Source of the DNA: an uncultured Cellvibrio sp. | Lineage (GTDB): Bacteria > Pseudomonadota > Gammaproteobacteria > Pseudomonadales > Cellvibrionaceae | Length of the DNA stretch: 15,055 bases | Assembly: GCA_946481735.1 (NCBI GenBank) | Contig: CAMLOU010000104.1 | Coordinates: 1 to 15,055, forward strand | Direction: 5' to 3' | Shown here: piece by piece, positions 1 to 8,765 of the stretch | How the letters are laid out: every line of letters begins with the position of its first letter | How positions within the stretch are numbered: position 1 is the stretch's first letter | Notes under the pieces: generated by a model | Seen by the model: only the letters and a program-made list of their open reading frames with translations | What the model was told of the DNA's origin: nothing | The model's database searches: none | Made by a program: the position numbers and the translations under genes

Positions 1-2
1 TT

Positions 3-2825
3 GACCACAATGCGCGCTGTTTAAGGACCTGGGGGGATGATGGAATTTATTATCGAGAGCTTCGCTATGACATTGAAAATAATATTACCTGGGCAAAGAA
101 TTCGTTCGGGCACGTAACGACTTATTATCACAATGGGGTTTTACCGCACCGTATTGTTGATCCGTTAAATCATGCGAGCCTGACGGAATACAACGAATAC
201 TACGAAGTTATTTGCGAGACGAATGAGCTGGGATATAAAACGCGGTATGAATATGATGAACGCGGGAATAAAACCAAGCTTATTAGTCCGGATGGCTCGA
301 GTATTAGCCTCACATACGACGCAAAAGATAACCTCACCGAAGCCATCGATAAACTTGGCAACCCATGGCGCTACCGTTATAACGACCATGGGGAATTAAT
401 TGGTAAAACTGATCCGCTCAACCACAAAATCACCTTTGTCCATGAAGGTGGCTTGCTGCGCACTATTACCGATAGCACCGGCACAGTCATACAACTCAGC
501 TACGACCAAAACGCAAATCTCGTGGTCATCTCCGACGGCAGGGGCGATGAACTGGTCCAGCAATACGATGCATTAGGCAACTTACTCAGCGTTCGGGATG
601 GCCGTAATAATCTTAAGCGTTTCTATTATGACAAATTAGAACGTGTTATCTGTATTGACGAGCCAGACGGCAATCGCCGTTTATTCCGCTACGATGCAGG
701 CAATAACCTCATTCATGCGAAAGATGAGCAATACGAGGTCGCGATGGACTATATCGGCATGGGCCGGCTAGCCTCGCGCACCCAGGCGGGCACCACCATT
801 CGCTTTGAATACGATCGCGAAGAGCAGCTCATCGCTATCAGCAATGAACATGGCCGCGTATACCAATTTGAACGGGATGCCAACGCAGAGTTAATTCGCG
901 AATCCGGTTTTGATGGACTTATCCGTGAATTCATAAAAGACCCGGCGGGTCGCACTGTCCGTATCAATCGACCTGACTCACGCTATACGGTATTTAATTA
1001 CGATAGCCTTGATCGTATCACCCAGGCGTATCACAGCGATGGTGCGCACACGATTTTTAAATACCGTGAGGATGATGAACTGATTGAAGCGAGAAATGAT
1101 GCAATTGCCTTGCGCTGGGAATTGGATCCCCTCGGGCAGATTCTTAAAGAATTCCAGGGGGACCACTGGGTTGCGTCGGAATATGATGCACAGGGCCTAC
1201 GCATTCGCATTACCTCATCATTGGGGTTAAACCAACTCATCAGCCGCAATATCAGTGGTGATGTGGTCAAGGTTGCCGCCATCGACCATCAATTCGAAGC
1301 TTTGTTTGAGCGCGATCAACAAGGTTTTGAAATTCAGCGCAGCCTACCTGGCGGTATCCGAAGCCGATGGACACGCGACAAATTAGGTCGCCCGACCAAG
1401 CATGAAATTTTTAACGGCAAGCATGCCCATGGCAGTAAAACTTATTTGTGGGGTTTAAATGATCGCTTAATCAAATTGATCGACTCACTCAATCGCGAGA
1501 CAGTTTTCCAGCACGATGCACTGGGTAATTTAATCTCGGCACGTTACAGCGATAATACCTTCGAGCTGCGCATGCCGGATGCGGTAGGCAACCTTTTCAA
1601 AGCCACCCAGTGTAATGATCGCGAATACGGTCCTGCGGGGCAGCTCCTGGCAGTGCGTTCAAGCAAAGGCACCACTCATTATCAATACGATGCCGAAGGC
1701 AACCTCATTCGCAAGATTGAGCCGAACAATCGAACCTGGTGTTACGAATGGAATGATGCGGGCCATATGGCCAGGGTGGTCAGGCCCGACGGAAAAGAAG
1801 TACGCTTTAAATACGACCCGTTGGGGCGACGTATTCTAAAAACCTTCGGCAACAAAACTACCTTCTGGGTGTGGGATGGCAATAATCCGCTGCATGAATG
1901 GGTTGAATACAAAACTGACATTGCAACCGCTGATCAGCCATTTGCACATTTGCAAAACAGGGCGGACGACATCGCCATCAACCAGCGTCTCGCATTGCTG
2001 CAACAAATTGACCCGCAAGGTCCGCCGAAACTATTTAATGAAGGAACAAAAGAAACACCCATAACCTGGCTGTTCGAACCTGATGCTTTCGCCCCCATGG
2101 CAAAACTTGTGGGTGATGAGCACTTTTCGATTATTACGGATCACCTCGGCACCCCGAACCTTGTCTTCGACAAACATGGAAACCAGGTCTGGTCCGCCGA
2201 TATCAGTGTTTGGGGCGAACTTCGCAACCTCAAAGGCGACCGGAACTTTTGTCCGTTCCGCTTTCCAGGCCAATACGAGGACACAGAAACGGGGCTGTAT
2301 TACAACCGCTTCCGGTATTTCGATCCTGAAACCGGGCATTACACAAGCCAGGACCCAATCCGTCTAGAGGGAGGCATGACCTTATACGGTTATGTTGAAG
2401 ATCCGCTCACCTGGCTGGATTTGTTTGGGCTAAAGAGGGCGCCAGCTTCCCTGCCAAACGAACCGGGAATTTATATCATCACAAATGGCAACAAGACGTA
2501 TGTAGGCAGTGCCGGAATTGGTAAGCAAGGCATGTTCGATCGAGTATCATCCTCAGAGCATGCAAAAGCACAGGGTTTGCTTAATAAGCCTGGCACAAAG
2601 GTCCAATTTGTACGAGTAGACTTGGGAAAGGCTACCAGTCGCAGTGATCGAAATAATATTTTAAGGTTTTATGAGGCAAGGGAATTCGAAAAATCCAAAA
2701 ACGCCGGCCAGACAATGTTGAATGGTGATAAAGTTCAATCAACTAAAAAGAAAGCGCATGCCGAAGCCCTTATTAAGAAACATGGTGCCTCAGCAAGAAG
2801 TCGAAGAACCACATGCAAAGGATAA
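3..2825 (+). CDS. RHS/YD-repeat polymorphic toxin, 5'-partial, with GIY-YIG nuclease C-terminal tip
   Basis: The frame is open from base 3 to the stop at 2823-2825 (940 codons), so the true start lies left of the window. Residues here are numbered from base 3. Residues 1 to about 700 are degenerate YD repeats (YEYDERGN, QYDALGNL, FRYDAGNNL), which in this family build the hollow RHS beta-barrel. The conserved end of the core follows: DHLGTP at 713-718, YYNRFRYFDPETG at 766-778, and paired aspartates in DPIRL (D784) and DLFGL (D806), which in studied RHS proteins cut the tip free inside the shell. The remaining ~130 residues are the tip, with GIY at 822-824 and YVG at 833-835. R847 and one of the glutamates near 891-896 are plausible catalytic partners, and N907 is a possible conserved Asn. 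I infer a DNA-cleaving effector. The N-terminus, which would show PAAR, VgrG-linked or Sec export, is not visible, so the delivery route is unknown. Confidence 0.93.
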   Translation, partial: DHNARCLRTWGDDGIYYRELRYDIENNITWAKNSFGHVTTYYHNGVLPHRIVDPLNHASLTEYNEYYEVICETNELGYKTRYEYDERGNKTKLISPDGSSISLTYDAKDNLTEAIDKLGNPWRYRYNDHGELIGKTDPLNHKITFVHEGGLLRTITDSTGTVIQLSYDQNANLVVISDGRGDELVQQYDALGNLLSVRDGRNNLKRFYYDKLERVICIDEPDGNRRLFRYDAGNNLIHAKDEQYEVAMDYIGMGRLASRTQAGTTIRFEYDREEQLIAISNEHGRVYQFERDANAELIRESGFDGLIREFIKDPAGRTVRINRPDSRYTVFNYDSLDRITQAYHSDGAHTIFKYREDDELIEARNDAIALRWELDPLGQILKEFQGDHWVASEYDAQGLRIRITSSLGLNQLISRNISGDVVKVAAIDHQFEALFERDQQGFEIQRSLPGGIRSRWTRDKLGRPTKHEIFNGKHAHGSKTYLWGLNDRLIKLIDSLNRETVFQHDALGNLISARYSDNTFELRMPDAVGNLFKATQCNDREYGPAGQLLAVRSSKGTTHYQYDAEGNLIRKIEPNNRTWCYEWNDAGHMARVVRPDGKEVRFKYDPLGRRILKTFGNKTTFWVWDGNNPLHEWVEYKTDIATADQPFAHLQNRADDIAINQRLALLQQIDPQGPPKLFNEGTKETPITWLFEPDAFAPMAKLVGDEHFSIITDHLGTPNLVFDKHGNQVWSADISVWGELRNLKGDRNFCPFRFPGQYEDTETGLYYNRFRYFDPETGHYTSQDPIRLEGGMTLYGYVEDPLTWLDLFGLKRAPASLPNEPGIYIITNGNKTYVGSAGIGKQGMFDRVSSSEHAKAQGLLNKPGTKVQFVRVDLGKATSRSDRNNILRFYEAREFEKSKNAGQTMLNGDKVQSTKKKAHAEALIKKHGASARSRRTTCKG
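2433..2822 (+). other. Toxin tip: GIY-YIG (URI-type) nuclease domain of the RHS protein
   Basis: This is the variable C-terminal module after the DLFGL motif. GIY is coded at 2466-2474 and YVG at 2499-2507, 8 residues apart, with short strands around each as in the GIY-YIG fold. An Arg follows at 2541 (FDRVSS), then Glu in YEAREFE (2670-2690), then Asn in TMLNGD. The tail is lysine- and arginine-rich, which suits nucleic-acid binding. URI-type nuclease tips are known among polymorphic toxins. The family call rests on motifs and position only, and the exact catalytic Glu cannot be fixed by eye. Confidence 0.75.
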
Positions 2826-2829
2826 ACAT

Positions 2830-3438
2830 ATGTCCAAAAATATTAGCCTTTTGAAAGGTAAGGTTGTTATTGAGGGTAAGCTTTCAGAACCAGAGCAAGA
2901 GTTTCTGATTGAAAAATATCAATCGAAAAAAGTATTTGAATTGTGGAGGACACAACTTAAGTCACTTACATTTTTAAAAGATTTACGAAAGATGGAAAGC
3001 CTTAGCCTGATTAATACCAAAGTCGAAGATCCACAGGCATTGTCTGAAATAGGCTCGCTTAAAAACCTGTTTCTTAATGAATTCAAACCCGGCTCAGGCT
3101 GGAATTTTTTAGCAAATCTGTCCCAGATTGAAGAGTTACAAATCCTTAATACCCGAGGAGAGCTGGCTCTTCCTGATCTTCAAAAGCTTGATCATTTAAA
3201 AACATTCCGCATCTGGGGATGTAAAGGGTTTGCTGATATATCGATACTTGAAAATACACCTAACCTGGAGGAAATAGAACTTGTCGATACAGGCTTGACA
3301 CCGGAAAAATTATTACCTCTTTTAGAAAAGCCGTCGGTTAAATACTTGAGTTCATCGTTTAATACAAAAAAAGATAACGAATTATTTCAGGAGTATTTGG
3401 ATAGGTATGGCAAAAAAGCCTTCAGAGAAACAACCTGA
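2830..3438 (+). CDS. Leucine-rich-repeat protein, candidate immunity protein for the RHS nuclease tip
   Basis: The product has 202 residues with no signal peptide or membrane segment, so it is probably cytoplasmic. About five LRR units of 20-23 residues run from ~44 to ~175, for example MESLSLINTK, IEELQILNTRG, LKTFRIWGCKG and LEEIELVDTG. A charged N-terminal segment precedes them and a KKDNELFQEYLDRYGKK helix closes the protein. ATG at 2830 is chosen because AAGGA at 2818-2822 lies 7 nt upstream and the gap to the toxin stop is 4 nt, the usual coupled arrangement for a toxin and its immunity gene. The solenoid would offer a concave surface for binding the toxin. The immunity role is inferred from position and size; I do not recognise a named immunity family. 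The gene is clearly AT-rich: by hand count 38 of 120 bases at 2881-3000 are G or C. Confidence 0.85.
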   Translation: MSKNISLLKGKVVIEGKLSEPEQEFLIEKYQSKKVFELWRTQLKSLTFLKDLRKMESLSLINTKVEDPQALSEIGSLKNLFLNEFKPGSGWNFLANLSQIEELQILNTRGELALPDLQKLDHLKTFRIWGCKGFADISILENTPNLEEIELVDTGLTPEKLLPLLEKPSVKYLSSSFNTKKDNELFQEYLDRYGKKAFRETT

Positions 3439-3522
3439 TTTAAATCAGCGTTTTTATAATACTCACTTCAAAGAACCTCACAACGTAACGATTTATTATT
3501 TTTTGTCGGGGCAATACTGAAT

Positions 3523-3560
3523 AAAAAAATCCCTTCAGATTTTTCCAAAGGGATTCTTTT
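3523..3560 (-). terminator. Rho-independent terminator after ssb, probably bidirectional
   Basis: The 8-bp stem AATCCCTT (3528-3535) pairs with AAGGGATT (3548-3555) across a 12-nt loop. Read on the - strand it is followed by a run of seven T, which suits the end of ssb 50 nt upstream. On the + strand it is followed by CTTTT, so it may also stop transcripts from the immunity gene. The rest of 3439-3611 holds nothing else I can support. Confidence 0.8.
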
Positions 3561-3611
3561 AAAAAAACGCTATTTATTATTAGTAGATTATGACCATTCA
3601 ATGATGAGTTA

Positions 3612-4199
3612 TCAAAACGGAATATCATCATCAAACGAATCAAACCCACTGGATGGTGGAGCATTATGCTGCGGAGCCTGTTGCGGGGCTTGGTTGAAAT
3701 TGCGGTTTGCGGGTGGTTGCTGGGCGTATCCGGTTTGGGCCGGCTGGTTGTAGCCCTGATTGTATCCACCGCCTTGAGGGCCGTTGTTGAATTGCGGAGT
3801 TTGATCATACGTCCCCATCGCAGCCGCCGCTCCCATGCCTTGGCCGGCACCGGCATTATCACCGCGACCATCGAGCATTTGCATTTCACTGGCGACGATT
3901 TCCGTGGTGTAGCGATCAGAGCCATCTTGCGCTTGCCATTTGCGGGTGCGCAATGAACCTTCGATATAAACCTTACTGCCTTTGCGCAGATATTCGCCGG
4001 CGATCTCGCCCAGGCGATTGAAGAACACCACGCGGTGCCATTCGGTACGTTCCTGTGGCTGGCCGGTATTTTTGTCCTTCCATGTCTCCGAGGTCGCTAC
4101 GCTGACGTTGGTCACAGCGCCGCCGGAGGGCATATATTTCACTTCCGGGTCCTGTCCGATATTGCCTATCAAAATTACTTTGTTAATACCGCGAGCCAT
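3612..4199 (-). CDS. ssb: Single-stranded DNA-binding protein SSB
   Basis: SSB coats single-stranded DNA during replication, repair and recombination and recruits partner enzymes through its C-terminal tip. The product has 195 residues. The OB fold covers ~1-110 and starts [21 protein letters not shown]40, W54, F60 and W88 are the aromatic positions that stack on DNA in the E. coli protein. A glycine-, glutamine- and asparagine-rich linker fills ~111-184, and the acidic tip ends in FDDDIPF. The start has AGAGGA at 4206-4211 as ribosome binding site. yajR ends 95 nt upstream on the same strand, so co-transcription is possible. No clear promoter is visible in the gap, which holds a CCGCC/GGCGG inverted repeat (4227-4254). 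It is somewhat longer than the E. coli protein (178 aa) because of the linker. Confidence 0.98.
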   Translation of the reverse strand: MARGINKVILIGNIGQDPEVKYMPSGGAVTNVSVATSETWKDKNTGQPQERTEWHRVVFFNRLGEIAGEYLRKGSKVYIEGSLRTRKWQAQDGSDRYTTEIVASEMQMLDGRGDNAGAGQGMGAAAAMGTYDQTPQFNNGPQGGGYNQGYNQPAQTGYAQQPPANRNFNQAPQQAPQHNAPPSSGFDSFDDDIPF

Positions 4200-4294
4200 A
4201 AAAATTCCTCTTGAATTACCGTGTATCCGCCTTCTGTCGTTTTTACGTCGGCGGCTTTCAGATTTATCGATGTTCCCCTGCGGGGCCTAGCACT

Positions 4295-5668
4295 TTACAC
4301 CTGCTCCACAATAGCCGCCAGCGTTTTGCGATCAACGCGTCGCTGATCCACTTTGAGATAGGCAGTGTCTTCCGAGGTCACAATCACGACCTCCGCCACA
4401 CCATCAACGGCACGCAACTTTGCAGCAGTTTGCTGGTGATTGCGTCCCCGTAACGGAATAAGGACGCTGGCAAGGAAGTGCGGTGGTTTCATCGACCAAG
4501 CCACCGCCAGCCATATAAGAACCAGCGCAGCATTCAGCAGGAACACCGTATTGATACCCTGGTGTTGCAGCAGCCATCCACCCAGGGCACCACCACCAAA
4601 CACCCCCGCGACCTGGCAGGTCGAATAGATCCCTGTCGCTGTACCCTTAGCCCCGGCTGGCGCAATTTTACTGACCATGGAGGGCTGGGTAGCCTCCAGT
4701 ACGTTAAAGGCAATAAAGAAAACAAATAGCACCAACAGCGCCATGACCAGATGGGCGGATACCAGCATCAGCGCCAGCTCGGATGCAAGCAGCAGGCCGA
4801 TGGCGATTAAAAATACCCCTTTAATTTTGCGTCGCTTTTCCGCAATGATCACAAACGGCAGCATGAGCACAAAAGCAAAGGCGAGCAACGGAAAATAGAC
4901 CAGGCCATGATATTCACGGGCAATATGTAACTGATCCCGGAGCACCAGCGGCAAGACGACAAAACTCGACATCAGTACAAAGTGCAGCACGAAAATCCCG
5001 ACATTCAACCGCAGCAATTGGGGATGCTTGAGCGTATCCCATAGCAGGCTGGGGACAGCAACCGCCTCGCGTTTGGGAACAGCCGTTTTCGCTACTTCCG
5101 GAACCAGTTTTAGCAAAATATAAATACCCGCCAATCCCAGCACCGCAGTCAGCCAAAAAATTACGCCCACCCCGCCCCAGCTCGCCAACAATGGCCCCGC
5201 GGTCATGGCAACTGAAAACGAAACGCCAATCGAGGCGCCTATGGTTGCCATGGCCTTGGTACGGTTTTCATCCGATGTGAGATCGGTCAGGAGCGCCATT
5301 ACCACGGCAGAAATAGCTCCACCCCCTTGAAGGAAGCGGCCGATAATCAACCCAAATACCGAGTCCGCCAGCGCCGCGACAACGCTGCCCAAGGTAAAAA
5401 TGATTAGGCCAACAAGAATTAACGGCTTACGCCCGATGCGATCAGATAGGATCCCAAAGGGAATCTGCAACAGCGCCTGGCTAAAACCGTAAGCCCCCAG
5501 GGCAACACCCAGTAAAAAGGGGCTGTGGTGGGAATATTCAGTTCCGTAAACCGCCAGGACCGGCAATAACATAAACAGGCCGAGCATACGGAAGGTGTAA
5601 AGCGCTGCTAACGAATAGACCACTTTGCGTTCAAAAGGTACAGCAGCAGAAACGGGTTCAGGTTGCAT
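4295..5668 (-). CDS. yajR: MFS transporter of the YajR type with C-terminal YAM domain
   Basis: This is a 457-residue inner-membrane transporter of the major facilitator superfamily, close in length to E. coli YajR (454). TM1 carries RMLGLFMLLPVLAVYG (27-42). Motif A, SDRIGRKPL, is at 75-83 between TM2 and TM3. Twelve hydrophobic segments can be followed to ~385. The last ~60 residues (from SVLIPLRGRN, with AAKLRAVDGVAEVVI and AYLKVD) form a soluble ferredoxin-like domain matching the YAM domain of YajR. The substrate is not known. ATG 5668 is chosen because the homology begins just after it; a TTG at 5776 would add an unlikely 36 residues. No Shine-Dalgarno is visible before this ATG. The gene lies between ssb and uvrA and diverges from uvrA; a repair role for the transporter is not implied. 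Confidence 0.9.
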   Translation of the reverse strand: MQPEPVSAAVPFERKVVYSLAALYTFRMLGLFMLLPVLAVYGTEYSHHSPFLLGVALGAYGFSQALLQIPFGILSDRIGRKPLILVGLIIFTLGSVVAALADSVFGLIIGRFLQGGGAISAVVMALLTDLTSDENRTKAMATIGASIGVSFSVAMTAGPLLASWGGVGVIFWLTAVLGLAGIYILLKLVPEVAKTAVPKREAVAVPSLLWDTLKHPQLLRLNVGIFVLHFVLMSSFVVLPLVLRDQLHIAREYHGLVYFPLLAFAFVLMLPFVIIAEKRRKIKGVFLIAIGLLLASELALMLVSAHLVMALLVLFVFFIAFNVLEATQPSMVSKIAPAGAKGTATGIYSTCQVAGVFGGGALGGWLLQHQGINTVFLLNAALVLIWLAVAWSMKPPHFLASVLIPLRGRNHQQTAAKLRAVDGVAEVVIVTSEDTAYLKVDQRRVDRKTLAAIVEQV

Positions 5669-5703
5669 GGCGGAGGACAGGCGCTTGTTATTAAAGGGGC
5701 GAC

Positions 5704-5709
5704 AGTGTA
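5704..5709 (-). promoter_or_regulatory. Possible extended -10 of the yajR promoter
   Basis: On the - strand the element reads TGGTACACT, an extended -10 with TACACT as hexamer. No good -35 is seen at 16-18 nt. It would give a leader of about 30 nt. Weak support. Confidence 0.3.
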
Positions 5710-5846
5710 CCAACTTTAAATTCGCCACAACATCATAGCCGGTTACGCATCTTGACCCACCCACCAGATCAGGCAAATTCTCATGACTGTTTTATTAGGA
5801 TTACAGAAGAAGCCCGCCTACTGACATCTGCTGGCAAGCATTCACG

Positions 5847-5852
5847 TATAAT
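5847..5852 (+). promoter_or_regulatory. Likely -10 element of the uvrA promoter
   Basis: A perfect TATAAT lies 35 nt before the uvrA ATG. The only -35-like hexamer, CTGACA at 5821-5826, is 20 nt away, which is too far for an ideal sigma-70 promoter. The -10 call is therefore better supported than the -35. Confidence 0.5.
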
Positions 5853-5887
5853 CGGCCCTTTTTGACCAACCAGCCTTGGTGGAGTAG

Positions 5888-8761
5888 ATGGACAAAATTA
5901 TTGTCAGGGGTGCACGCACCCACAATCTCAAGAATATCGACCTGGAAATTCCGCGCGACAAACTGGTCGTCATTACCGGCCCTTCAGGTTCAGGCAAATC
6001 TTCATTGGCCTTCGATACCCTTTACGCCGAAGGCCAGCGCCGTTACGTGGAATCCCTATCGACCTATGCGCGCCAATTCCTTTCCATGATGGAAAAACCG
6101 GACGTCGATCATGTGGAAGGCCTCAGCCCGGCCATCTCAATTGAGCAGAAATCTACCTCCCACAACCCCCGCTCCACCGTGGGAACCATCACTGAAATCT
6201 ACGACTATCTGCGTTTGCTCTATGCGCGGGTGGGCGAACCGCGCTGCCCGGAGCACGGCGCACCGCTGACGGCACAGACTATCAGTGAAATGGTAGATAA
6301 CGTCCTGGCCTTACCTGAAGGCACCAAACTTATGTTGCTCGCACCGGTTATCCGCGATCGGAAGGGTGAACATCTGCATGTATTTGAACAGCTGAAGCGC
6401 GATGGTTTTATCCGGGCGCGTATCGATGGCATCCTCTGCGACCTGGACGATACCCCAAAGCTCGATAAGAAAAAGAAACATACGGTGGAAGTGGTCATCG
6501 ACCGCTTTAAGGTGCGCGAGGATTTGAAGCTCCGCCTCGCCGAATCCTTTGAAACCGCGCTTAACCTTTCAGAAGGCATTGTTTGTGTCAGCTATATGGA
6601 TGGCGAAGCCCCTGACCGCCTGTTCTCTTCCAAACACGCCTGCCCGGTTTGCGATTACAGCTTGAGCGAATTGGAGCCGCGCCTGTTTTCCTTCAATAAT
6701 CCGGCGGGTGCCTGCCCGACCTGCGACGGGCTGGGTGTGCACCAGTTTTTCGATGAAGACAAAATCATCCAGGACCCCTCCCTAAGCCTCTCCGAAGGGG
6801 CGATTCGCGGTTGGGACAAGCGCAACGTTTATTACTTTCACATGCTGACCTCGCTCGCCAAGCATTACGGATTCAATGTCGATACCCCTTGGTCAAAGCT
6901 TAAAGCCAAACAACGCGATGCAGTCCTGTATGGCTCCGGTGAGGAGGTCATCGCATTTAACTACATCAACGAACGCGGCGATGTTTACAAACGCAGCCAC
7001 ACCTTTGAAGGTGTTTTGCCCAATATGGAGCGGCGCTATCGCGATACCGAATCCAGTTCCGTGCGCGAGGACCTGATCAAATTCCTCTCCACCCAACCCT
7101 GCCCGGAATGTGAAGGAACGCGCTTAAAGGTTGAAGCGCGAAACGTATTTATCGACGAGCGTCCGTTGCCCAAAATCACCGAAATGCCCATCGCTGATGC
7201 TTATGATTACTACATGAAGCTCGGTTTCAGCGGTCGCAAGGCGGGCATTGCCGATAAAATCCTTAAAGAGTTGCGTGATCGCTTCCGCTTTCTCGTGGAT
7301 GTAGGCTTGAATTACCTGACGCTCAACCGTAGCGCGGAAACCCTGTCGGGCGGCGAAGCCCAGCGTATCCGTCTGGCCAGTCAAATCGGTGCGGGCCTGG
7401 TCGGAGTCATGTATATCCTTGACGAACCCTCAATTGGACTACACCAACGCGACAACGAGCGCCTGCTCAAAACCCTGACTCATTTGCGCGACATCGGCAA
7501 CACCGTCATCGTGGTCGAACATGATGAGGACGCCATTCGCCTGGCGGATCACGTTATCGATATAGGTCCCGGTGCCGGTGTCCACGGCGGCGAGGTTATC
7601 GCCCAGGGAAATGTTAAAGCCATAATGGCCAATAAGGATTCGATTACCGGGCAATATCTCAGCGGCATCCGGGAAATTGCAGTGCCCGCTACGCGACATC
7701 CGTTCAATCCAAAACAGGTTTTGCGGCTGGTTGGCGCCAAAGGAAACAACCTGCAAAACGTTACTCTGGAAATCCCCGTTGGCTTGATGACTTGTGTAAC
7801 CGGGGTGTCCGGCTCGGGTAAGTCCACGCTTATCAATGCAACTTTGCACCCGCTAGCGGCAACGGAACTCAATGGAGCAACCACACTCGACCCGGCTGAA
7901 TATGAAGAAATCCAGGGGTTGGACTTATTTGACAAGTGCGTAGACATTGACCAAAGCCCCATCGGACGCACCCCTCGTTCAAACCCGGCAACCTACACCG
8001 GGATATTTACCCCGATCCGGGAATTATTTGCAGCCACCCAAGAGTCGCGCTCACGCGGTTACCAGCCCGGCCGTTTCAGCTTCAACGTTAAAGGCGGCCG
8101 GTGTGAGGCCTGCCAGGGCGATGGCGTCACCAAAGTGGAAATGCACTTTCTGCCCGACGTCTACGTGCCCTGTGATGTCTGCAAAGGTAAACGCTACAAT
8201 CGCGAAACCCTGGATGTGAAATACAAAAATAAAAATATCCACGAAGTCCTCGAAATGACGGTCGAGGATGCCCGCGAATTTTTCGATCCCGTTCCATCCA
8301 TTGCCAACAAGCTACAAACCCTGATGGATGTGGGCCTGTCTTATATTCGCCTCGGGCAATCAGCAACCACCTTGTCCGGTGGTGAAGCGCAACGGGTAAA
8401 ACTTGCGAAGGAATTATCCAAGCGCGATACCGGTAAAACCCTATATATTCTGGATGAACCTACTACGGGCTTGCATTTTTATGACATCCAGCAATTACTC
8501 AATGTTTTGCATCGCCTGCGCGATCATGGCAACACAGTTGTGGTGATTGAACATAACCTGGATGTGATTAAAACTGCTGACTGGATTGTAGATTTGGGAC
8601 CGGAAGGTGGTAGTGGCGGAGGAAAAATTATTGCAACAGGAACCCCGGAAGAAATTGCCCGGCTTGAACACTCCCACACAGGAAGATTCCTCAAGCCAAT
8701 GTTGAAACTTACAGAAGCGAAAAAGAAACCTGCAACAAAAACCAAAAAGGGAAGTGTTTAA
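5888..8761 (+). CDS. uvrA: Excinuclease ABC subunit A (UvrA)
   Basis: UvrA is the damage-recognition ATPase of nucleotide excision repair; as a dimer it loads UvrB on lesions. The 957 residues are full length (940 in E. coli). Two ABC modules are complete. The first has Walker [10 protein letters not shown] at 31-39, signature LSGGEAQR at 486-493 and Walker [12 protein letters not shown] from 509. The second has GVSGSGKST at 639-647, LSGGEAQR at 829-836 and [11 protein letters not shown] from 853. Zinc ligands are C252, C255, C276 and C279 in the first module and C739, C742, C762 and C765 (CxxC-19-CxxC) in the second. The tail is lysine-rich. The start has GGAG at 5881-5884, only 3 nt before the ATG, with GGTGG just upstream. 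The gene is single and diverges from yajR. I see no standard SOS box before it. Confidence 0.99.
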   Translation: MDKIIVRGARTHNLKNIDLEIPRDKLVVITGPSGSGKSSLAFDTLYAEGQRRYVESLSTYARQFLSMMEKPDVDHVEGLSPAISIEQKSTSHNPRSTVGTITEIYDYLRLLYARVGEPRCPEHGAPLTAQTISEMVDNVLALPEGTKLMLLAPVIRDRKGEHLHVFEQLKRDGFIRARIDGILCDLDDTPKLDKKKKHTVEVVIDRFKVREDLKLRLAESFETALNLSEGIVCVSYMDGEAPDRLFSSKHACPVCDYSLSELEPRLFSFNNPAGACPTCDGLGVHQFFDEDKIIQDPSLSLSEGAIRGWDKRNVYYFHMLTSLAKHYGFNVDTPWSKLKAKQRDAVLYGSGEEVIAFNYINERGDVYKRSHTFEGVLPNMERRYRDTESSSVREDLIKFLSTQPCPECEGTRLKVEARNVFIDERPLPKITEMPIADAYDYYMKLGFSGRKAGIADKILKELRDRFRFLVDVGLNYLTLNRSAETLSGGEAQRIRLASQIGAGLVGVMYILDEPSIGLHQRDNERLLKTLTHLRDIGNTVIVVEHDEDAIRLADHVIDIGPGAGVHGGEVIAQGNVKAIMANKDSITGQYLSGIREIAVPATRHPFNPKQVLRLVGAKGNNLQNVTLEIPVGLMTCVTGVSGSGKSTLINATLHPLAATELNGATTLDPAEYEEIQGLDLFDKCVDIDQSPIGRTPRSNPATYTGIFTPIRELFAATQESRSRGYQPGRFSFNVKGGRCEACQGDGVTKVEMHFLPDVYVPCDVCKGKRYNRETLDVKYKNKNIHEVLEMTVEDAREFFDPVPSIANKLQTLMDVGLSYIRLGQSATTLSGGEAQRVKLAKELSKRDTGKTLYILDEPTTGLHFYDIQQLLNVLHRLRDHGNTVVVIEHNLDVIKTADWIVDLGPEGGSGGGKIIATGTPEEIARLEHSHTGRFLKPMLKLTEAKKKPATKTKKGSV

Positions 8762-8765
8762 TTTA

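Noticed and set aside
453..2825. TTG at 453 as the start of the RHS gene
   Set aside because: The frame is open and RHS-like all the way from base 3, so the gene is cut by the window edge and 453 is internal.
2722..3438. Start at 2722 for the LRR gene, giving 238 residues and an overlap with the toxin
   Set aside because: The extra residues are a basic, non-LRR read of the toxin tail in another frame, while ATG 2830 has a good ribosome binding site at 2818-2822.
3440..3925. 161-codon frame overlapping the end of ssb on the same strand
   Set aside because: It lies in another frame of a clear ssb gene and runs through the terminator; it looks like a by-product of the repetitive linker.
4275..4285. 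CCCC-TGC-GGGG hairpin after yajR as a terminator
   Set aside because: The stem is only 4 bp and no T-run follows on the - strand.
5669..5776. TTG at 5776 as the yajR start
   Set aside because: It would add 36 non-conserved residues before the YajR-like N-terminus, and the start codon is rare.
5787..5806. CTGT...ACAG before uvrA as a LexA box
   Set aside because: The half-sites are 12 nt apart instead of 8, so it does not fit the known gammaproteobacterial motif; kept only as a finding to check.
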